Assembly (NCBI RefSeq): GCF_024586455.1
Contig: NC_065923.1
Span: forward strand, 69,227,076-69,291,075
Direction of reading: 5' to 3'
Origin: Bactrocera neohumeralis
Lineage: Eukaryota; Arthropoda; Insecta; Diptera; Tephritidae
DNA: 64,000 bases
Of the stretch, positions 44,029 through 56,550 are shown in pieces. The notes beneath the pieces are model-generated. The model was not told where the DNA came from, did no database searches, and saw only the letters and a list, made by a program, of their open reading frames with translations. The first letter of the stretch is position 1. Each line of letters opens with the position of its first letter. A program made the translations under genes and the position numbers.

Positions 44029-47000
44029 TTACATTTCCACATAGGTTGGCATAGTCATGACGCCGCAATTATTTTTCCTTGCCGACATCAAAATGTAACC
44101 GTCATTACCCCAGTAGGTGGACCACGAATTCTTTACCAACCAATAATCCTCACCTTGTATGGTGCCATAACCAACAGCCAACACGGCATGATCCAACTCA
44201 TCCAAGCCATTCTTACATTCCGGCTCATAGTACACACCATGCGCATAGAAACTGAACGAACGTGGCGATGCATCGATGGCAACCGAAAGTGGTCCATGCT
44301 TGAGCAAAGCAATTTTGAAAGCATTCGAATCGCCTGAAGTCACGTTCACGAAGCCGGTGATCGGTGCAACGAGTGTAAGATTTTGTGCATGACAATAGCC
44401 ATCTTGACCCAAATAGGGACCGTAATCCTCTTCCGTTGGTACACCGCCCATTTTCATCATCCATTGATAGGCGCGGAAGTCTTCGCCGCCGTCACAACCA
44501 TTGTTGCCATATTGCCAGGAGCAATCGATGAGCGCCTGCTGCGAAAGTCGCACTAAATTACCGCCATTTTTCAGAAAATATGCACCTTCGATGTGACCAA
44601 TGGTGCCGAAGGACCAGCACGAACCGCAAACGGATTGATCTGAGATGGAATAAAGGTTATATTTCAATGAGATTAGTGTTCGGGAGTTTCTTACTATGAA
44701 GTGGTGTTGGAAATTAGTAATGTTCTGAAATCTTTAACAACAAAAGCTCAAAGCTGTCGAGCACATTTTTGACTAAAAGTTTCTTTTGAGTGTCTTTAAA
44801 GTGAAGCTGATTTGAAAATTAATATTATTCGGAGAATTTTTAAGATTTATGCTCTAATTTTTCAAACACTTTTATCAGCTTACAGCTACTTTCGACTTTT
44901 TTTATAGTAAAACTTTTTAACACCAAAAGCTCTAAACTTTCAAACACATTCTAAAGCTTAAAGCTTATTTCTGTGAAACTTAGTTGAAAGTTAATAATAT
45001 TTCGAGAGTTTCTAGCAATAAAAATTCATCTTTCTAACTTTCAAAGCTTTAAGCTTTCAAACGCTTTTTAGAGCTTAAAGCTTCTCTCCAGTGTTTTCAC
45101 AGAAAGTGAATATTATTTTGAATATTTTTTTTTAAATTGATAGCTCTAAGCTTTCACACATTTTCATGAGCTTAAAGCTTCTTTCGTGTGTTTTTACAGT
45201 GAAACTTAGTTGAATATGGGAGTATTTAACATCTTAAGCTCTAAGCTTTCAAGAGCTTTAAGCTTACTTTGAGTTTTTTTTAAGTAAAAGCTCAACTTTC
45301 CTCGACAACTTTCACCTAAAACCGAGCTTTCGTGCCCGTGTAAATATATCGCATAAAAAAACTTACCCTTAACAGGCGTTACAGCGCCATACAAACGCCA
45401 ATCATACTGATCGGGCAGATCATCTTTAAGCTTTTCAATGTTGTAGGGGAATGGTTTGCCTGTATTGTAAATACCAGACGATTTGAAGCCACGACGCGCA
45501 CGCAATTCTTCCTCGGTCTTATCAGCCAAATGGTTGGCCGCCAGCGTGTAGCTCAAACGTGCACGATTCTTCGAATGTATGAAACGTAAATTTTGCCTAA
45601 ATATATTTTTGCGATATTCATGCTCCTTATCGGTCTTATATTTGATGCCGTGCTTAGTTTTGAAATGATTGAACGAATGCTCAACATGTTCATCCTTAGC
45701 GGGATGCACGAACTCTTGCATTGGATTGAATGTTGCATAGTGTCCAGCACCGGGTCCCGGGAAAGCTACACAAGGCATACCTATAAATTTACAAGCAAAT
45801 GTAAATATACACAACTTTTTGAAAGAAACGCAACGCAAAGCTCACTGTCATCCAATTCGAAGACCTCATTTGGTATATCATCGTGCTCATAACTGTCATA
45901 ATCCAAGAAGTAATGATCGAAATGTGAACCCAACAAAGTGTTGTAACCGCGCATCTCATAACGTACTGGTATCGGTTGACGTGCCGCGGGATAGTGTGGC
46001 GATTTCTTATAGCGCACCCACAGTGTATAAACATTACGCTTCTCACCGATCACCTCTTCAAGTCGGAACTTGTCACAAGTGAAACCGAGAAAACTTTCAG
46101 TACCCAAAAGTGTGAAATTTCTAGCATCCGGTAGTATAGTTTGTATTTGTACGCGATTTTCAGCAGTACCATTCAATTGCAAACACGTGACCTTATTCAA
46201 TTCCTCATCGGTGGTAATGGGCGCTAATTTGAGTGACGTGCCATAAGGCATAACGCTGGCCAATTGATAGGTCTTCACCATGCCACCATAATAGTCGATA
46301 CGAGAACGTTTTGTGGTCTTATCATACCAGGCGTAGAAGGGTTCGGCAATTTCGGCATACGGTATGTACAGTGTACCCTTGGTGATGTAAGTTTCATCCC
46401 ATTTTGGCGGTTTGGTGGCCAATACTATGGAAAAAGAAAGTTGTTATTGGATAAGTTAAGGAATTAAGCGGGTATTATGAGGTTGGGTAGTTTTATTTTA
46501 GTATATTAAATTATGTCTACTAGTCCAAGCAGACTCAGAGAATTATTAAGCTTGCTGGGCCTTTGTGAGTTCTTGTGAAAGACGGGAGGGCGTAATAGAC
46601 TTTAGGCTGCACTGCAAGCCTCAACTATTTCTAAACTAATCTAATGCCTACTAGTCTCTGACAGTATATATCTAAGCTTCGACTAAACTATCAAACAACC
46701 GCTGGGCAACTCTTAAGGCACAGTAATTTGATAACAGTTTCGCAACTGTACATGAGATCCGGGCTTATCCCATCCTTCAAGGACAGATTCTACTACTTTC
46801 TTATAGTTATGAAGATATTCGTTGAGCTTAATGTACATTATTTCATCGTTTTTACGTTGTTGTTGTAGCGGCAGAACACATTCCTGAAGTAATTTTGAGG
46901 CATGGTGCCGAGTTGACATTCTTCGGCGGGATAAAAATCCGAGTCCCTTCCAATTTCTTAGACCCGACTATCGTGGTAACGAAGTGTAGGAGAGAATGAG

Positions 47001-50000
47001 ATCATAAAAGTTTCGGAGCTCAGCGAAACGCGGTTAGTTGCAAGCTTTTCCTAATCGCTAGTGATAGTTTATATTCTTTGGAACGCTTTTTTTCGAAGCT
47101 GAGCTTTAAGTACATTCTAAAGTTTCCTTTAACAATTAAATCCATCTTCGCCTAAATCAAATGACATTCTAAAAGATGACTCCTTGACTACTTGGCTACT
47201 TGACGGCACTGCAACTGGCATCGCTAAGGACCAAGTGTGGTCCAGGCGAGGCTTGTTAGCCTACCATACTAGCCTAACTTAACATAACCTAATCAATCTA
47301 ATATTGTTTCTCAAGTACTCGCGTTAAGTGCATCAGTGGAATCTTAGCTGATAACCTCGTTTAATCAATATGTATTTAGTATACATAGTTAGCTTATCGA
47401 ATACTTATTGACACACCTAATGAGCTGTGTAATCAAGCAATCAGAAGCCACTTATTCTTGGGAAAACATTCTTGACACAATAATTATTGCCAAAGCATAG
47501 ATATACTTTATTTGCTTACATTAGCTTCTGCTTTTCGATAACAAGATACTACTGTCGTAGATAAGACACGGATGTCAATATAAAGTAATAAAATAATATA
47601 CATACATACATATATAGTCGATATTACTTAATTTGAACGTAACGACTTAATATTATTAATTTCTCTAGAGCTTTTCATCAGAAGGTGCATTATGTTGCAC
47701 AAAGGTAGCATGATTAACGGTTTTGGTTACCATAATATTGAGGTTTCTAAACTGAAAATATCATTATATTAATCAAGAGACAAATGAGTTCAGAGACTCA
47801 TTGATGTCAAATAACCACGACCACTATATAAGTAGCTTTAATAACAATTTATCACATATATTTATTTGGAACATAGTCTTAAAACCATTCATATGTTGAG
47901 ATTTTCGTGGTTAGCTGTGCAATGTTCTATCCTTAGCGTAGCTTTAAAATTCCCAAAAGGCGCTTCCTTAGTGACAAGACCAGAATCACGACTCTATCGA
48001 ACTCAACAACATCTTCTGGAAAGTAAGGCTCTTAAGTTCTCATAGTGATTCGACTTTCGAGATTCTATTCTATCGTGAGCAGTCAATTATAATAATTATG
48101 GTGAAATAAATATCGGTTTGGACGACAGTATACAGGGTTTTCATTTCAACCTAGATCTCAATGTAGCTTCATGAGGAATTTACGGTATTCATAAATATAA
48201 GTTATATAAAGGGACATAAGATAAAATCCAAATAACATATATTATATTTTCAAACATCAGGTAGATGCGTAGTTTTGTTAGCTATACGATCTGCTAAAGC
48301 AAAAATGTAAACTCCCTCCGTGCTTTTTCTTAAAAGAAATTCACTCAGATGAAAATATAAAAACAATCCTGAAGATCTTGATCGAGCTTCATAAACCACC
48401 GGTGGATTTTTTGATTTCTACTATATGGTAGCCCCGACGGCTTAAGCTAATATTACAACTAATAGAACACACTTTTAAACCAAGATACAATTTCAACAAG
48501 TGTACTTCAGATGTAAAAAAAAATCCTCAAAGCAGCTTTCGACATCGAGATGTTTTTGAGGATATGAGAAAACTTGCAAAAAATAAATAAATTGATGTGT
48601 TTTTTTTTTTAATAAAAAATTGTGTAGTTGATGAGATTTTTGTTTTTTCTAATGACTAGATCGTCGAAATATCAGCACTTGCTGGAACAATATCCGGGAA
48701 ATTTTTGATACTTTGATGATATAGAAGTAGCTGTCGTGCGAACTTTTGAGATGACTGTTATTATTCAAACAAGTACATTACGTTAACGAAGATCCGACTA
48801 CCTTGACCACATAACAAGCAAATCTAATACCGCAGTCGAGGAACTGAAAGATGACGGTTAGGGAATATGATGACATTGAATAAGAGGCCCTAGAACTTTT
48901 CAAAGGTATTTTTAGTAGACATTTTTTATCTCATGGAGTATGTAATTGACCGACAAACAATTTTTGGTAACTGTTAATAACATAGGGTTGAGAGATGTGT
49001 TTTTAAGCCAAATTAAAGTGCATATAAATTAATGTTATGGGCAAGAATTTAGCTTTATTTTAAACACAGTGTGGCGCAAAAGTCAAAATCCAATTTTGAT
49101 TGACTTGTTTTGACATTTGTTAGTAAACAAAATATCTGAAGGATGCATTTCCCGGGCCTAATCTCCCGTTTTGGCGAACTGGCAAGAACGGTGTGATTTT
49201 ACCGCCAGACTTCTTTTTGTGGGGCTTTTTGACAACGTTTATAAACTCAGATCTTGCAGCTCTTAAATACAATATCCGTGAGAAGTGCCGTAAGTTCTGG
49301 CCAAAGTGATGGAAAATGTCATAAAAAATGACAATCAACTGATATCATATTCTCGACTTGATGAAAAAAAATTTAAAAGACCAAATAAAAATAATCCACA
49401 AACAGAATCAAAGAAATCAAAAAGAACAAAAGTTTTTCATTTTCCAAAAAACATCGGAAGGTAAAGGACCGTTGTTTTTCAGACAAGATGAAATAGGTTA
49501 ATGGTGTTAAATCAAACGATCTTTTCACATCATCAGGTCACGAAATAATACACTCACCTAAATTATTTATAAACAAATTTATTGTTTTGTTGACTGTATG
49601 ACATGTAGCGCCGTCTGGTTGCGTCATAAATCATTGCTCTATAGCGTTCTCCATTGACTATAACATTATGTTCGCCTTCATTTTTGAAGAAATGTAAACC
49701 AATGATTCCCTCTGCCCAAAGAGCACTGGGAACAGTGATTTTTTGAGGATGGAACGACGTCTCGACATTGGCTTGTGGATTACCATCACTCCAAATGCGA
49801 CAATTTTCTTTAATAACGTATCGATTCCACCAAAAGTGAGCTTCAATAAAGTCAAGGGCACTTCTTGCGCGTAATGGTGGATGGACTGTTTCGGGTCTCG
49901 ATACTATGCTTCGCAGCGCGCACTATACGGCGTCGCTAAGAATGCACATTATCCACTAGAGTAAATATAGTGCGAAATCCGTCCATAGTTGTTCGAATTA

Positions 50001-51052
50001 CCAACTCTGCTTAAAACAAGTAACGAAGTACTATTACTTCAGTAAAACGATTTGCAAATGTTCTGGATTTAGTCTACTCATTAAGAAATGGCAAAGCACA
50101 CTATATAGTACATAAATCAAATATCAATCAATCAACTTTCCAAAAACCGACTTCGAAAAAGCAAAGCCTCATTAAAATATGACGCCTTAGAAAATATGGA
50201 CTAGATATAAAAATAGTCCATAACTGCACTTTTTACAGACCAGATTCTGATATGAGGTTCTATGCTTCTAGAAAGAATGAAATCGGTTTATAGCTTTTCC
50301 AATCGCATTCTAAAGCGATTCAAGTCAACTTCACTCCACCAGTTAACTCTATTAGGTAAATACTGCGATTTTTACTAAGATATACGCTTCGTTTTACCTC
50401 CCGTCACATTCAAAAGACGATCTCACCCGAATATCTCTACATCTTACTTTTCTAAGTTGATTTATAAACTCTACACCATTTGGAGAACTTTGAGTTAATC
50501 ATTTATACAGCTGTTTAATTGAGTGCTCTTTGTTTTTTTACATAAATCTCGACAAATTGGTATGTTCGGACCGCAAAAAAACATTTTTACACACACATTT
50601 ACACTTCAGTGAAAACATTTCTGAGCGTGGCGTATAACAAAGTGCAAACGCGGCATTTGAAATGGCGGCTTAAATGATGTTCATATGTATGAAAAAAATA
50701 CCGAAAACAAAAACTATAACAAATGAGCATGGCATAAAGCGGGGCAAAAAGATCGGCAAAAAAAAAGAAATTGCTTATAAAGAAAGAACGTGCTTGGCAA
50801 GTCAAAGCAAATAAAAGAACTTTCTAAAGAAATGCAAATGAAATAAGTATCAGAGCCGGCAAATTGAGGCGCTGCTTAGAATAATATGGCTATATGTACA
50901 TACATTCTCATATACATATATATTCAATTAAAACAACAACAATAAAATTAGTGAAAAAAACATATTAAATTTTTTAAGAAATCAATTTGCCTGCACTTAC
51001 CCTCCGCGCTGAAACCGCAAAGCGCCAACAACAAAAACACAGCGAATTGCAT
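44029..51052 (-). CDS. 26-29-p: 26-29-p, papain-family (C1A) cysteine proteinase with long N-terminal domain
   Basis: Homologue of the 26/29-kDa haemocyte cysteine proteinase, a secreted or lysosomal protease. Exons on minus: 51052-51001, 46424-45846, 45780-45367 and 44639-44029, giving 551 aa, about the length of the Drosophila protein. Exon 1 is a signal peptide (MQFAVFLLLALCGFSAE). Residues 19-211 are the N-terminal domain typical of this family. An I29-type inhibitor propeptide follows (about 240-300, with EHSFNHFKTKHG and an ERFNIN-like helix). The mature protease starts near DQYDW (about 335). The catalytic set is intact: Q350, C356 (CGSCWSF), H499 (LDHAVLAVGYG) and N519 (KNSWSTYWG). 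Intron 1 is 4.6 kb and holds LINE and mariner debris. Intron 3 holds a tandem repeat. Confidence 0.95.
44720..45300 (-). repeat. Tandem repeat of about 105-115 bp in 26-29-p intron 3
   Basis: Five to six degenerate units, each with AGCTCTAAGCTTTCAAACAC, GAGCTTAAAGCTTCTTTC and TTTTACAGTGAAACTTAGTTG or variants, centred near 44760, 44850, 44940, 45050, 45150 and 45240. AAGCTT occurs in direct and inverted form, giving small hairpins. Confidence 0.75.
46855..46985 (-). repeat. LINE 3' UTR hairpin repeat, copy B
   Basis: On +: TTGTTGTTGTAGCGGCAGAA, GGTGCCGAGTTGACATTC, GGGATAAAAATCC and TTAGACCCGACTATCGTGG. The GAGTC/GACCC stem is slightly worn. It lies in 26-29-p intron 1. Confidence 0.7.
47150..47300 (+). 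pseudogene. R1/LOA-like LINE 3' end
   Basis: CACTGCAACTGGCATCGCTA, GTGTGGTCCAGGCGAGG and TTGTTAGCCTACCATAC, then AACTTAACATAACCTAATC, parallel the end at 25262-25367. Confidence 0.65.
47301..49129. other. 26-29-p intron 1, nothing recognised
   Basis: AT-rich DNA. No gene or named repeat is supported. Confidence 0.3.
49130..49445 (+). pseudogene. Mariner 3' fragment
   Basis: Plus-strand text LPPDFFLWGFLTTFINSDLA (about 49200-49258) and LKYNIREKCRK is the third-Asp region and tail of a mariner transposase, with a P-P-D in place of T-P-L-D. Confidence 0.7.
49480..49885 (-). pseudogene. Mariner fragment, first-half catalytic region
   Basis: On minus: FIEAHFWWNRYVIKENCRIW (about 49850-49795), FHPQKITVPSALWAEGIIGL and FFKNEGEHNVIVNGERYRAM. 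It lies next to an opposite-strand mariner end at 49130-49445. Confidence 0.75.
49886..51000. other. 26-29-p intron 1 near exon 1, nothing recognised
   Basis: No supported feature other than the splice donor at 51000 (minus). Confidence 0.3.
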
Positions 51053-51684
51053 ACTGCGCTCGCTTGTAAACGAAACCGGTCGGCTTTACACAAACACAGA
51101 ACTTTCGCAGATGACTTTTATTGATATTTCACCGCGTAGATTTTTATTATGCGATTAATCAATTCCAAGTAATATTATTATATCTGTATGTCCGTATGAT
51201 TTACTTTAATAACAACTGTTAGCAAATTAAATATATTTTTTCAATTTCACAAACCACTGTAAATGGCGTGTTCTATCGACCGCTGTGAGCGGACTACTAA
51301 GCGCTACGCTCAACTAAAGCGCCAATAAAAGCGGCAACGGCCAACATAAGTCGCGTTGTTTTGAGCGAGAAGCAACAAAAAGCTCGTGCGATTGTGTGCA
51401 AATATAGATTTGTTTGTGTGAGTATGTGGCGGGTCAAGCAGCAGGTAGGAAGAGCTGGGGCTCGTTCCGAACCGCACTTTGTAAACCCAACGCACGGTTG
51501 GGGAATAAAAACAAGAATACAAGTTTCGTTGAGGCTGACCGATTTATAGTGGCCTGAGATACCCATTACAGCACCGAGATTCGATCCCTGTACCGACTAG
51601 CAATTGTTTTTTAACAGCAATTGCGCTGATAAAGGCGATGGCAGACACTATGTTAGTATTCCTGATATACATAGGTACATAGGT
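51053..51684 (-). promoter_or_regulatory. Upstream region of 26-29-p
   Basis: It should contain the promoter and 5' UTR. I see no strong TATA box. A B-box-like GATTCGATCCCTG at about 51570 is not part of a foldable tRNA. Confidence 0.35.
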
Positions 51685-52085
51685 TAGGTTAGGTTATACT
51701 GGCCGGCTATCACGCCATGCATAGACTTAGTTTTACCAGATGGAGGTTCAGTTTAGTTTGAGGTGAAGTATTCGTTGTTGTTGTTGTTGTTATTGTAGCG
51801 ACAGAAATCCGGGTCCTTTCCGCTTACGTAGACCCGACTGTTGTGGCAATGGTGAAGTATTCGTCATACTTTAAGAGCGACGTGTTATCTACGTTTGATA
51901 ATTCGTTTAGTCCCTTGAATTCCGAAGCACCTAAAACAAGTTCTAGATATTGCTGCACACAGGTTTAGGATGTGTTCCAGCGTCTCTCTCATGCCAACTT
52001 CTCTGCGCTTTCTGCATGTATCGTCATCCGCTATACATATTTTAGACCAGCCACTAGTTGGATCAAATAAAGCGTAGGCCAAAAA
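51685..52085 (-). pseudogene. R1/LOA-like LINE 3' end with (TTAGG)-like tail
   Basis: On minus: ICIADDDTCRKRREVGMRET and LEHILNLCAAISRTCFRCFG (CCHC region, about 52045-51925), then the hairpin repeat at 51774-51853, then GAACCTCCATCTGG, GATAGCCGGCCAGTA and an AACCTAACCTAACC tail (51700-51681). Confidence 0.75.
51774..51853 (-). repeat. LINE 3' UTR hairpin repeat, copy C
   Basis: On +: (GTT)n, TATTGTAGCGACAGAAATCC, GGGTCCTTTCCGCTTACGTA and GACCCGACTGTTGTGG. The CGGGTC/GACCCG stem is intact and the middle segment is deleted. Confidence 0.75.
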
Positions 52086-52680
52086 TGTGATGTCAAGCGC
52101 CTACCAAAGGTTTCATTCCAATTAGATCATTATCAGTAATTTTTTTCTAATAACTACCTGGATATCGAGTTTCGTTGAGAAGAAGCGGTTTACTAATATA
52201 CCGGAGCTTTCATTCTTAGTATCTGAGCTGATATTTCAAAGTTTAACCGCTCTAAAACATATCCGGTGGAAATGAGTTCCACAAACGTTCGCGAAGATCT
52301 CGATTAAACACTCAAAAAATCCTTCCAGACATTTTCGATCGAGAATTTTTTCGTGAAAAAGAGATAAACCGATATTGAAACTTAGCAACCAAAGACAATC
52401 TAGTGAAAAACCTGAAGAATAGCCTCAAACATACGCAGGGATCGGCCTAAAGTTCTTTCCAAACACATTCGAACGAATAATTTTCCACCTGAAAGAAGTA
52501 ATCGTACGCAAGACCTTGAGTTTGGAGATATGATACTGCTCATGCAAAGTATGTATTTCTCACCATTATATAATGTTATATTTTGCCGACTACAAGGTAT
52601 CGGAAAATCTCATAAATTTGATGTTGCAAGATTCATTTAATATAACATTTTATGGCATAATGACTTATGACATGATGACA
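52086..52680. other. Intergenic, nothing recognised
   Basis: No supported feature. Confidence 0.3.
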
Positions 52681-52683
52681 TGA

Positions 52684-52770
52684 AGTTGACAGTCCATGGC
52701 CGGATAAAAATCTGGTAAAAATCCTCCACGATAGTCGGGTTTACGTTACCTGTTCGAACCCAGATTCTTA
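52684..52770. repeat. LINE 3' UTR hairpin repeat, copy D (rearranged)
   Basis: GAAGTTGACAGTCCATGGCC and GGATAAAAATCTGG are in one orientation. CCACGATAGTCGGGTTTACG follows in the opposite orientation, so the copy has an internal inversion. The CCGGAT/ATCTGG stem is nearly intact. Confidence 0.65.
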
Positions 52771-53420
52771 AGAAGAACTGTCATTTACTTGAGGTATATT
52801 TTCTGAAGCTACAACAATAACAGACAAATGGAGAAGTTTCAATAAATTGGAAACATGAGCTCCTACAAATGTCTGTCCTTCAAATTACATCGTGCGCATC
52901 ATTTTAATGCTGATCTATGTATGTATTATGTGTACCCCTTCAATATGCAATTTCCGATACGGGAAGCAAACTTATAAATCTTATTTGTATGTATGTATAT
53001 CTCTCTATGGACTTGCTCAATACTCTTTACAGTAACTTTATCAAATTGTTGTCCGACAATATTAAACGATTATCACTTTTTTTAGCTAAGGGTTACTGGA
53101 CTTGACTATTCCGCTGATTTCTATGTTGAAAGCAAATATAGTTATTTACTTATACATTTAGAATATAAAGACGAGCCAGCGATAACGCGGACAGCTGGCG
53201 AAAAGCCGGTGGCGGACAGACAAACAACCGCATAAACAAATACACGCAATAAACAAAAACAAACTGGAGGCATAAGCAACAAATACGAAGAGATTTATTG
53301 AAAGGTAGTGTGAACGAAAGAGTATGTGTGAAGAGAAATCGGCTTAAAAGTAGAATGCTCGGGGGCAAAAATGTGTAGAGATATGTAGAGAGATGTTTGT
53401 AGTGAAAAAAATTATATTAT
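52771..53420. other. Intergenic, nothing recognised
   Basis: No gene is seen. 53160-53400 is less AT-rich and purine-biased. Confidence 0.3.
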
Positions 53421-53423
53421 ACC

Positions 53424-54878
53424 AACGGGTGATCCAAGTGTATAGGTACTTCTTTATATAGCCTTTTTTTTTGACAGATCACGCTTGAATCGTGTCAAGC
53501 TGTCATGTTCAGCGTCAGCAACTTGGACTGACGTATGAAGCGACTTCCAGCATTTTCCGTCGAGATCTTAAACTAAAAGCATACAAAATACAGCTTGTGC
53601 AAGAACTGAAGCCGCTTGGTCTTCCCAAACCAACATCGCTACTCTCTATGAGCTCTTGAAAAGCTCCAAGAAAATCAAACATTTTCGAGACAAATTGTGT
53701 TCAGTGATGAGGCCCATATGTAAACAAGCAAATATGCCACATATAAAGTAGTTATGAAGAAACTCGGCGCTCGAGCAAAGCCACCTGACTTAACCGCTGT
53801 CAAAATGGATCACATCGTGAACGCACTATTCCCCACACACGAAAGCAGGGCTGGTGATCCAGAACAAACACTAAGATCTGCGCAAATTCCCCTGTTCACC
53901 CTTGAAGAGCTGCAGCTAGCCACTGGCAAGCTCAAGGCCAACAAATCACCCGGCCCGGACGGGATCCCAGCAGAAATCCGTGCAGAGCGCCCGGCACTGA
54001 ACATGCAACGCCTGCTTGAAACCGGAATATTCCCTGAACCATGAAAAAAGCAACGGCTGATAATCAGTAAGGGAAAAGGAGACCCCAATTCGCCATCAGC
54101 ATACCGTCCACCATGCATGCTTGATACAGCCATAAAACCCAGACTCGAAGCGGCTATTAACGAAGCTGGAGGACTGTCCCCTAGACAACATGGTTTCAGA
54201 CCCGGCAGATCAACAATAGCAGCCATAAAATGCGTCGTCGAAAGCGTGACGAAGACCAAGCTGAAGAGATTAAAGAGCTGCGATTTCATCCAGAAAAAAA
54301 AAAACAAAGGCCTGATATGGTTTGTGGACCGGTGGAATCATCGGCCCATATTTCTTAAAAATGATGCCGGTGAGTACGTAACCGTCAATGGCGACCGTTA
54401 CCGCGCCATGATAACTGACTATTTGATGTCTGAAATTGAAAAATTGAAACACATCGCATCATCAATGGATTTATTATTATTATTTAACACTTCGGTGAGC
54501 AGATAATTTCACGTTTAGGGCCCGGTCGATTGGCCACCTAGATCATGCAATAGCACACCGTTAGACTTTTTCCTGTTGGAATATATAAAGTCTAAAGTCT
54601 CCGCGGACAAGCTCGCTTCTATTCAGACCTTGGAGAAAACATCACGCATGTCATTCGCCAGTTACCAGTCGAAATGGTCGGACGAGTCATCGAAAATTGT
54701 ACTCATCGGATGGACCATCTGAGATATACCCCGGGCTAACATTTGAAAAAGAAAATATTAAAAAAACAAATGCCAAAGAATGTTCTTTCGAATAATAATA
54801 AAAATTCTCCATTAAACTTAAAGTTTCTGTGTTTTTTCTTTAAAAAGTAAGAAACCTCGAAACGGATCTCCCTTTATA
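53424..54878 (+). mobile_element. Mariner-like element split by a LINE fragment
   Basis: The 5' end (CGGGTGATCCAAGTG at 53427) and 3' end (CGAAACGGATCTCCCTTTAT near 54858-54877) match the copy at 16388-17478. The transposase text runs VQELKPLGL, then LFSDEAH-like at about 53700. It stops at about 53741 and resumes at about 54248 with DEDQAEEIKELRFHP-like text and NDAGEYVTVNGDRYRAMITD. The 5' half has stops and frameshifts. Confidence 0.85.
53742..54247 (+). pseudogene. R1/LOA-like LINE RT fragment inside the mariner
   Basis: Text: LTAVKMDHIVNALFPTHES, EELQLATGKLKANKSPGPDG and IPAEI (53900-53985), then after one stop RPPCMLDTAIKPRLEAAI and GLSPRQHGFRPGRSTIAAIK (54105-54230). It is an internal piece of RT without 5' or 3' ends, and better preserved than the 527-1990 copy of the same kind. 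Confidence 0.85.
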
Positions 54879-56550
54879 ATAAAAACCATTATTGGCGATA
54901 ATATTAATAATTATTTGTTTTATTAAACAATTATTTAAATAACAAGTGAGTATTGACAATATACATATTTGCGCAAATCGTTAGACTAGACTACGGTTAA
55001 AATAATATTTGTTTTATATGTGGTTTGAATGAACAAATACATATGTATTTATATATTATATAAATTCTAGGGTGCAAAAAAACGAATATTTTTTTCGTTT
55101 GGCATTCTGAAAATAGGTTCTTAGGCACCTCTAGATTGGATTTGATGAGGATTGGACGTAAGGTCTATTGTGTCCTCTCCTAAGTCACAACGACTCACTT
55201 TGCCCCAACATATTGATAAATTCTAATAATCTGCTAAATGCCTTTGAGATAGGCATCTCTAAGAATATCTCTCCATGTATCAGCTCATAATCGCTTTTTG
55301 TTTTTTTTTTCTTTAAATTTTATGTGATCATTCTTGTAGAGCAGTAAGTTGCCTATAAAGTTATAAATTTTCCAATTTATAATGATTTTTTCTCATTGAA
55401 TTACATCCGTTAATATCTTTAAAGCGATGAGCTTTATGAAGAAAACGTGAGAGCACTTTTTGTAGAGCAAACAATTTCCTACAAAATCTATGAAACAAGT
55501 TAATTTTTCAAGTAGTTGGAAGCGAGATTTGCATTCTATAATTTCTTTTCTGATGATAAGAAAAACATAGAAAACTGCAAGGCGAAGGACCTTATCGCTA
55601 CAATTGAAAGCTCATAAATAGAGAAACTTTCTTAGAAAAGGCTAAAAACTTATGCTTCAGAGTACCAAACAAAAAAACATCGTTTTTAACCCAACGTAAT
55701 AAATAGTCTATGTAGTATGAAAATTATTTATTATTTGATAAATATGTATATTAAATGCTTTGGTTGTGTAGTTTTGTTAACAATTATGTTTACTTTAAAA
55801 TATACATTTATATATGTATGTTGTATAGTGTGCTACAGCACCACGTGGGAGCAAAGCGCGACTTACTTTAAAATGCTTGAATTTAAATTTTAAAATAATA
55901 TTTTCAAATACATAATATTTGAAAAAATTCTACTTGATACTAAAGATAATTAGAATATAATTACATATATTTATTATTTACAATATTTTTTATATGATAA
56001 TATATATTTATATATATGGCTCTCATTTGCTCTAATATCACAAATTTTACTATGACTAAGTATTTTTTAATATTTTATTTAATAATTACACAAATTTGGA
56101 AGAATTCTTAAATATTGTTAGCATGTGTCAATTGTATGAAAACGCCAGAAAACAATACATGATATTAATGTTATGCGATTGTACAGGATCTGGTCCACTA
56201 TTAGGAGCATCAAAGACGGTTTCTAATTTGCGAACTTGAAATAACTCATTTTCATTAAGGATTCGATATTTTTCAAATCGCTAAAAGTCTCTGATGCGTA
56301 CAAAATTAATGAAAATGAAGCTTAGAAATATTGTGTAAAAATCTCAAGACCTTGGGCTATACATATGATATTTTTCGTAAAACAAATAAGACATTAAGGC
56401 ACATTTTTGAAACACAAGCTTATTTGTGAAACCCTCAAGTTACAAATTATGGAAATAATTTCGTCTTTCGTAATCCAACAAGTTTGTATAATATAAATAA
56501 ATGTGCTTTCTTAAATAATTGCACTGAAATAGTACAATTTCGACTTTTTT
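54879..56550. other. Intergenic, nothing recognised
   Basis: AT-rich; no coding or RNA feature is supported. Confidence 0.35.

Noticed and set aside
46713..46919. 68-codon minus-strand frame next to hairpin repeat copy B
   Set aside because: It overlaps repeat sequence and has no recognisable domain.
51520..51600. tRNA-like A-box and B-box (TAGTGGCCTGAGA, GATTCGATCCCTG)
   Set aside because: I could not form an acceptor or anticodon stem; at most a tRNA-derived SINE relic.
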